Positions 58,487 through 64,000 of a DNA stretch of 64,000 nt are shown piece by piece. Within the stretch, counting starts at the first letter, position 1; each line of letters begins with the position of its first letter. Both the position numbers and the translations under genes were made by a program. The stretch lies in the NCBI RefSeq assembly GCF_036320965.1, contig NC_092238.1, positions 23,515,903-23,579,902 on the forward strand, given 5' to 3'. This DNA is from Panulirus ornatus (Eukaryota; Arthropoda; Malacostraca; Decapoda; Palinuridae). Under the pieces are notes generated by a model, which did not search any database, had not been told where the DNA came from, and saw only the letters and a list, made by a program, of their open reading frames with translations.

Positions 58487-60023
58487 CTTTGTCGCTGTCT
58501 CCCGCGTTTGCGAGGTAGCGCAAGGAAACAGACGAAAGAAATGGCCCAACCCCCCCCCCCCCCATACACATGTACATACACACGTCCAGACACGCAAATA
58601 TACATACCTACACAGCTTTCCATGGTTTACCCCAGACGCTTCACATGCCTTGCTTCAATCCACTGACAGCACGTCAACCCCTGTATACCACATGACTCCA
58701 ATTCACTCTATTTCTTGCCCTCCTTTCACCCTCCTGCATGTTCAGGCCCCGATCACACAAAATCTTTTTCACTCCATCTTTCCACCTCCAATTTGGTCTC
58801 CCTCTTCTCCTCGTTCCCTCCACCTCCGACACATATATCCTCTTGGTCAATCTCTCCTCACTCATTCTCTCCATGTGCCCAAACCATTTCAAAACACCCT
58901 CTTCTGCTCTCTCGACCACGCTCTTTTTATTTCCACACATCTCTCTTACCCTTACGTTACTTACTCGATCAAACCACCTCACACCACACATTGTCCTCAA
59001 ACATCTCATTTCCAGCACATCCATCCTCCTGCGCACATCTCTATCCATAGCCCACGCCTCGCAACCATACAGCATTGTTGGAACCACTATTCCCTCAAAC
59101 ATACCCATTTTTGATTTCCGAGATAATGTTCTCGACTTCCACACATTTTTCAAGGCTCCCAAAATTTTCGCCCCCTCCCCCACCCTATGATCCACTTCCG
59201 CTTCCATGGTTCCATCCGCTGACAGATCCACTCCCAGATATCTAAAACACTTCACTTCCTCCAGTTTTTCTCCATTCAAACTCACCTCCCAATTGACTTG
59301 ACCCTCACCCCTACTGTACCTAATAACCTTGCTCTTATTCACATTTACTCTCAACTTTCTTCTTCCACACACTTTACCAAACTCAGTCACCAGCTTCTGC
59401 AGTTTCTCACATGAATCAGCCACCAGCGCTGTATCATCAGCGAACAACAATTGACTCACTTCCCAAGCTCTCTCATCCCCAACAGACTTCATACTTGCCC
59501 CTCTTTCCAGGACTCTTGCATTTACCTCCTTTACAACCCCATCCATAAACAAATTAAACAACCATGGAGACATCACACACCCCTGCCGCAAACCTACATT
59601 CACTGAGAACCAATCACTTTCCTCTCTTCCTACACGTACACATGCCTTACATCCTCGATAAAAACTTTTCACTGCTTCTAACAACTTGCCTCCCACACCA
59701 TATATTCTTAATACCTTCCACAGAGCATCTCTATCAACTCTATCATATGCCTTCTCCAGATCCATAAATGCTACATACAAATCCATTTGCTTTTCTAAGT
59801 ATTTCTCACATACATTCTTCAAAGCAAACACCTGATCCACACATCCTCTACCACTTCTGAAACCGCACTGCTCTTCCCCAATCTGATGCTCTGTACATGC
59901 CTTCACCCTCTCAATCAATACCCTCCCATATAATTTACCAGGAATACTCAACAAACTTATACCTCTGTAATTTGAGCACTCACTCTTATCCCCTTTGCCT
60001 TTGTACAATGGCACTATGCACGC

Positions 60024-60027
<4 letters not shown>
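58456..60027 (-). mobile_element. LINE-A copy A21, sister of A4 and A13
   Basis: T run, hairpin, short UTR and RT coding to the GGCACTATGCACGCATT end where (TA)n starts. Shares GTCCAGACACG and CAGCATTGTTGG with A4, and DVRRRMDV, LSADGTME and RGEGQVNWE with A13. Confidence 0.87.
58674..60026 (-). pseudogene. LINE-A RT ORF of A21, about 450 codons open
   Basis: From MPLYKGKGDKSECSNYRGIS through motif A FMDLEKAYDRV, motif B LRQGCVMSPWLFN, motif C LLFADDTALVADS, YLGVDLSADG and LYGCEAWAMDRDVRRR to VVYRG. No stop. Private changes VVKEVNAR and SRKSKMGM. Lacks endonuclease and linker. Confidence 0.85.

Positions 60028-60073
<46 letters not shown>
60028..60073. repeat. (TA)n microsatellite
   Basis: Pure TA at the A21 5' end. 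Confidence 0.97.
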
Positions 60074-60074
<1 letters not shown>

Positions 60075-60179
60075 CCTCGTGGAAGAAATATCGAGAATCT
60101 ATACTAATAATAGAATAGCCTATTAGAGAATCTATACTAATAAAGTAGCTTGAGTAATTACTAACGTGTTTGTAATGTG

Positions 60180-60800
60180 TATGTGGCATTCACCTACTGC
60201 TGTACGGAGGGGCAATTTCACGCTCGTGGGGCCCCGTGACACTTGTGGGGCCCCGTGACACTCGGGGGGCCCCGTGACACTCGTGGGGCCCCGTGACACT
60301 CGTGGGGCCCCGTGACACTCGTGGGGCCCCGTGACATTCGGGGGGCCCCGTGACACTCGTGGGGCCCCGTGACATTCGTGGGGCCCCGTGACACTTGTGG
60401 GGCCCCGTGACACTTGTGGGGCCCCGTGACACTCGTGGGGCCCCGTGACACTCGTGGGCCCCGTGACACTCGTGGGGCCCCGTGACACTTGTGGGGACCC
60501 GTGACACTTGTAGGGCCCCATGACACTCGGGGGGGCCCCATCTCGTGAAAATCTTGTAATATCATACAACTATTTACATTTATGTCTTCAGTAATTTTTT
60601 CCATTCATTAGCTAAGCTTTTATTATGAAAGTATTTCTTTGTGTTTTTAACATGTTTAATTTCATATTTCGTTGTGTGTTTGTGTGATGGCTTTGACAAT
60701 GACGGCCAGAACTTGAAGGTATGTATGTATGTATGTATACAAAGGGGAGCGTGAAGGACGTGTAGCCGGATACGATGTATTATTTTACTTTTGATCAATA
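60180..60800 (-). mobile_element. LINE-B 3' end carrying an expanded minisatellite
   Basis: 60195-60220 (TGTACGGAGGGGCAATTTCA) matches the LINE-B terminus seen at 6850, 41030 and 41805. After the minisatellite, text such as TTTTTTCCATTCATTAGC and TTATTATGAAAGTATTTC matches TTCATTCCATTCATCTAC / CTATAAAAGCACTTC of copy B1. So the array sits inside a LINE-B 3' UTR. 60074-60179 just before it holds two copies of GAGAATCTATACTAATAA and no gene. Confidence 0.6.
60226..60541. repeat. 19-bp GC-rich minisatellite, 16 copies
   Basis: Unit GTGGGGCCCCGTGACACTC with C/T and G variants; GGGGCCCC is itself palindromic. 16 GTGACA/ATGACA occurrences. The unit resembles the LINE-B end (ACACTAATGGGGTCCCAT). 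Frames open in all phases of the minus strand (VSRGPTSVTGPHECHGAP) are artefacts of the repeat. Confidence 0.95.
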
Positions 60801-61880
60801 AAGTATCTTATCAGTACAGAAATTTAGAAGTATAACTAAAATGTTGATCTCAGCCAAAGTGTAAAGCCTGATAATTAGATTTGGCGAACATGTAATATAT
60901 AATTACGTTGCAATTCTTGATTAGTATTGAATGTATGTTACATTTTGACTTATGTTGAATTTGAGGTTTTTCGAGAATGCAAGTCAGTCAGTCAGTCAGT
61001 ATAGGTTCTCGTACTTGTAAGATAATTTCTTACATGTTTACGTGAGGTTGTAAGTATAGATTTCCAGTGGAGTTGACCAAAGATGTGAAAATTGTTAATT
61101 TAATACCTTTAGACATTATGTATTGTGAACACGTCAGATATATCATCATTCAAAACATGTGTTGCAGCATCTGGCATCACGACGGCAGGACACACACACA
61201 CACACACACACACAGGCCTCTCCGTCATCAGTGTCGGCCAGTTTCCACGAGTCCCGTTAGTTAGTTAGTTAGTATGTGTGTCCTTGCTGGTGGTGCCGGC
61301 CACAGCGCTCTGCCTCTCCCTTCATTTCTACCCTGTGTTCCCTCCCATCCACACTCATTATCTCCTTTCCTCATTCCCTCCCTCCTTGCACTCTATGATT
61401 ACCTCCCTCTCCTTCTCCCTCCCTGATTTTCTCATGCCCCGGTTCTCTTCCTGCCTCCTTGATTCCTTCATGAACTTGGTTTCTCTCCCCCCCCCCCCCT
61501 CTTTCCTCCTCTTCTCCCTCCTTTCCCATCGTTCTGTTCCATTGTGCTTCCTCCTGAGTTCCCTCTCTCGATTCATGGCTTTCCGTCCCTTCTTGGTTGC
61601 CTCCGTTTATAATAACAGCCACTTTCCATCCTGGTTTCATTCCTGTCATATCATCACGTCACGTCTTGGCTGCCTCCCTCCGTGGCTGCGTGTGTCGTCC
61701 TGTGTGAGGTGATGTCGTCACTTGGCTGCCAGCCGTAGCTGTGGTTCCTTCATGTCCTGCCACGCACCTAACATCCCCTACTGCTTCCGTTATCTTCCTG
61801 TTGCTCCCCATCTGGCTACCTCCCTCCTGACCACTGACCTTTTATCTCTTGTGTCAGTCGCCTTCCAACTTGACTGCTTA
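60801..61880. other. stretch without a gene; microsatellites and pyrimidine-rich DNA
   Basis: Short (CAGT)n at 60984-61000, (AC)n at 61191-61214, GTTA repeats at 61255-61272. 61290-61700 is C/T-rich on the + strand. A 144-codon frame at 61278-61712 (serine/phenylalanine/proline-rich) has no recognised domain. A possible GTATG run lies at 60720-60738. Confidence 0.5.
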
Positions 61881-63066
61881 CCTCCCTGTCTGGTTATTCC
61901 CTTACCTCCCTGTCTGGTTATTCCCTTACCTCCCTGTCTGGTTATTCCCTTACCTCCCTGTCTGGTTATTCCCTTACCTCCCTGTCTGCTTATTCCCTTA
62001 CCTCCCTGTCTGGTTATTCCCTTACCTCCCTGTCTGGTTATTCCCTTACCTCCCTGTCTGGTTATTCCCTTACCTCCCTGTCTGCTTATTCCCTTACCTC
62101 CCTGTATGCTTATTCCCTTACCTCCCTGTCTGCTTATTCCCTTACCTCCCTGTCTGGTTATTCCCTTACCTCCCTGTCTGGTTATTCCCTTACCTCCCTG
62201 TCTGCTTATTCCCTTACCTCCCTGTCTGGTTATTCCCTTACCTCCCTGTCTGGTTATTCCCTTACCTCCCTGTCTGGTTATTCCCTTACCTCCCTGTCTG
62301 CTTATTCCCTTACCTCCCTGTATGCTTATTCCCTTACCTCCCTGTCTGCTTATTCCCTTACCTCCCTGTCTGGTTATTCCCTTACCTCCCTGTCTGGTTA
62401 TTCCCTTACCTCCCTGTCTGGTTATTCCCTTACCTCCCTGTCTGGTTATTCCCTTACCTTCCTGTCTGGTTATTCCCTTACCTCCCTGTCTGGTTATTCC
62501 CTTACCTCCCTGTCTGGTTATTCCCTTACCTCCCTGTCTGGTTATTCCCTTACCTCCCTGTCTGGTTATTCCCTTACCTCCCTGTCTGGTTATTCCCTTA
62601 CCTCCCTGTCTGGTTATTCCCTTACCTCCCTGTCTGGTTATTCCCTTACCTCCCTGTCTGGTTATTCCCTTACCTCCCTGTCTGGTTATTCCCTTACCTC
62701 CCTGTCTGGTTATTCCCTTACCTCCCTGTCTGGTTATTCCCTTACCTCCCTGTCTGGTTATTCCCTTACCTCCCTGTCTGCTTATTCCCTTACCTCCCTG
62801 TATGCTTATTCCCTTACCTCCCTGTCTGCTTATTCCCTTACCTCCCTGTCTGGTTATTCCCTTACCTCCCTGTCTGGTTATTCCCTTACCTCCCTGTCTG
62901 GTTATTCCCTTACCTCCCTGTCTGGTTATTCCCTTACCTCCCTGTCTGGTTATTCCCTTACCTCCCTGTCTGGTTATTCCCTTACCTCCCTGTCTGCTTA
63001 TTCCCTTACCTCCCTGTCTGGTTATTCCCTTACCTCCCTGTCTGGTTATTCCCTTACCTCCCTGTC
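61881..63066. repeat. 24-bp minisatellite, 49 full units, with higher-order structure
   Basis: Unit CCTCCCTGTCTGGTTATTCC plus CTTA, exactly 24 bp each from 61881 (49 units to 63056, then a partial). Three main variants at two positions: CTGG (common), CTGC and TATGC. Variant order shows a nine-unit block repeated in tandem (61929-62144 and 62145-62360). Because 24 is divisible by 3, several frames stay open for 400-500 codons; these are not genes. Confidence 0.97.
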
Positions 63067-63615
63067 TTCCTTTATTGCTTTGTTTACCTGCCAGCTTGAG
63101 TACCGTCGTACCTTCCAGTCCAGGTAACGTCTTACTGAGAATGTGCTGGATTAAATTCCATTGGTTGTTGTATGAGGATAATGAGCACCATAGAGTACCA
63201 GGCGGACACAGGCTCTCACCACTGAACAACATTTTGATGAGCTGAGAGGATGACATAATGTGTGACACATAAATCCTTCTTCAGCGAGCAAGATGGGACG
63301 ATATATTGGCTGGCTTCTTCCAGTAAGATGGTAGGACAGATCCCGGCCACCGTCAAGCAAAGAGGAAAAAATTATTGGTGGCTCTCTCTATGGAAACGAC
63401 ATTTTCGGGAATAGGCAGACTACCGTGCGCACTGGTGACCTGTGCTGACCTCGACCTACAAGGCGGACAGTCCGCACGACTTCCATAGCTGGAGAGGTTG
63501 AGACATGTCCCCGTAGGAGGTTGATGTGGTTAATGATGTGAACAAGTGAAATCATCGAGGCTGTTGTCCCTAACTCACACTGAAGGAAGAGGCAGACCAT
63601 CAGAGTCGAAGACTT
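63067..63615. other. unique stretch, no gene recognised
   Basis: Frames of 69-77 codons on the minus strand, no motif. Confidence 0.5.
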
Positions 63616-63752
63616 GGTCACAAACCTACACGCATGTATGATGCCACTGGGTCACAAACCTACACGCATGTATGATGCCACTGGGTCACAAACCTACACG
63701 CATGTATGATGCCACTGGGTCACAAACCTACACGCATGTATGATGCCACTGG
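63616..63752. repeat. 34-bp minisatellite, four copies
   Basis: GTCACAAACCTACACGCATG then TATGATGCCACTGG, four identical copies. Confidence 0.95.
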
Positions 63753-63832
63753 GTCAATATAGGAGGCGGGGAGGACGTTAAAAAACACATCCCTTAAATA
63801 CAAAGGTGCCATAAACACAGAGATAATACCTT
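63753..63832. other. spacer between two minisatellites
   Basis: Nothing recognised. Confidence 0.5.
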
Positions 63833-64000
63833 GAAGATTTAGGACCCCAGATTAGTGAAGATTTAGGACCCCAGATTAGTGAAGATTTAGGACCCCAGAT
63901 TAGTGAAGATTTAGGACCCGAGATTAGTGAAGATTTAGGACCCCAGATTAGTGAAGATTTAGGACCCGAGATTAGTGAAGATTTAGGACCCGAGATTAGT
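63833..64000. repeat. 24-bp minisatellite, seven copies, runs off the window
   Basis: GAAGATTTAGGACCCCAGAT plus TAGT, with CCCC/CCCG variants; exactly 7 x 24 bp to the last base, so its right edge is not seen. Confidence 0.95.

Noticed and set aside
1146..60026. A large tandem family of host genes of about 400-750 codons
   Set aside because: Copies are intronless, 5'-truncated at random points, on both strands, with poly(A) tails and RT motifs.
60132..60607. Minus-strand frames of 105-145 codons with repeated VTGPHECHGAP
   Set aside because: All three phases of a 19-bp GC-rich array stay open; no start context or domain.
61278..61712. 144-codon frame before the 24-bp array as a secreted-protein gene
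   Set aside because: Lies in C/T-rich DNA that favours open Ser/Phe/Pro/Leu frames; no signal-peptide cleavage context or domain that I can defend.
63616..63752. CRISPR-like regular repeats here and at 1-830
   Set aside because: Units are contiguous with no unique spacers, there are no cas genes, and the context is an animal genome.

Overview
The window looks like non-coding DNA from an animal genome, most likely a decapod crustacean. That rests on the very high load of non-LTR retrotransposons, long (TA)n tracts, many minisatellites, and repeat sequences I associate with decapods; the species call is inference. I see no credible host protein gene, rRNA, tRNA or CRISPR array. Every protein-like signal traces to reverse-transcriptase retroelements at different stages of decay.

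Four LINE families and two SINE-like families can be separated by eye. LINE-A (about 20 copies, both strands) is the youngest. It encodes an endonuclease plus reverse transcriptase (motif C FADD) and ends in a GC-rich hairpin followed by poly(A), often next to (TA)n. SINE-1 (eight loci, two of them seen twice through the duplication) ends in nearly the same hairpin, so it is a probable LINE-A parasite. LINE-B (jockey/CR1-like) is old, broken and repeatedly invaded by LINE-A. LINE-C is an old + strand RT element. LINE-D is one degenerate C-terminal fragment whose tail is shared with SINE-2, apparently a second LINE/SINE pair.

Layout: 1-4190 is a 24-bp minisatellite region with LINE-A, LINE-D and SINE-1 inserted. 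4190-6028 is unannotated. 6029-6807 is a possible hAT-like element. 6820-12650 is a LINE-B copy split by LINE-A insertions. 12944-22836 and 22837-32042 are two versions of the same 9-10 kb block (a chain of LINE-A copies, SINE-1 and unique DNA); the last 3.6 kb of the first version is full of indels, so this is probably an assembly error. 32633-38690 holds the longest clean LINE-A ORF, a LINE-A with a perfect target-site duplication, and older relics. 38690-43715 is LINE-B/LINE-C debris. 43811-46190 holds (GT)n and an old minisatellite. 46340-48300 is a fold-back cluster of old LINE-A. 48480-50400 is LINE-C. 50439-51378 is a 48/62-bp minisatellite. 51698-60073 is a (TA)n / SINE-1 / LINE-A chain that includes the most 5'-complete LINE-A. 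60180-60800 is a LINE-B 3' end in which a 19-bp minisatellite has expanded. 61881-63066, 63616-63752 and 63833-64000 are further minisatellites.

Functionally, the genes form retrotransposition modules: LINE-A supplies EN and RT, and SINE-1 probably borrows them through the common 3' hairpin. Nothing resembles a defence system or operon. The most useful observations are the two LINE/SINE tail-sharing pairs, the minisatellite born from a LINE tail, the subfamily-defining 3'-UTR deletion, and the probable false duplication.
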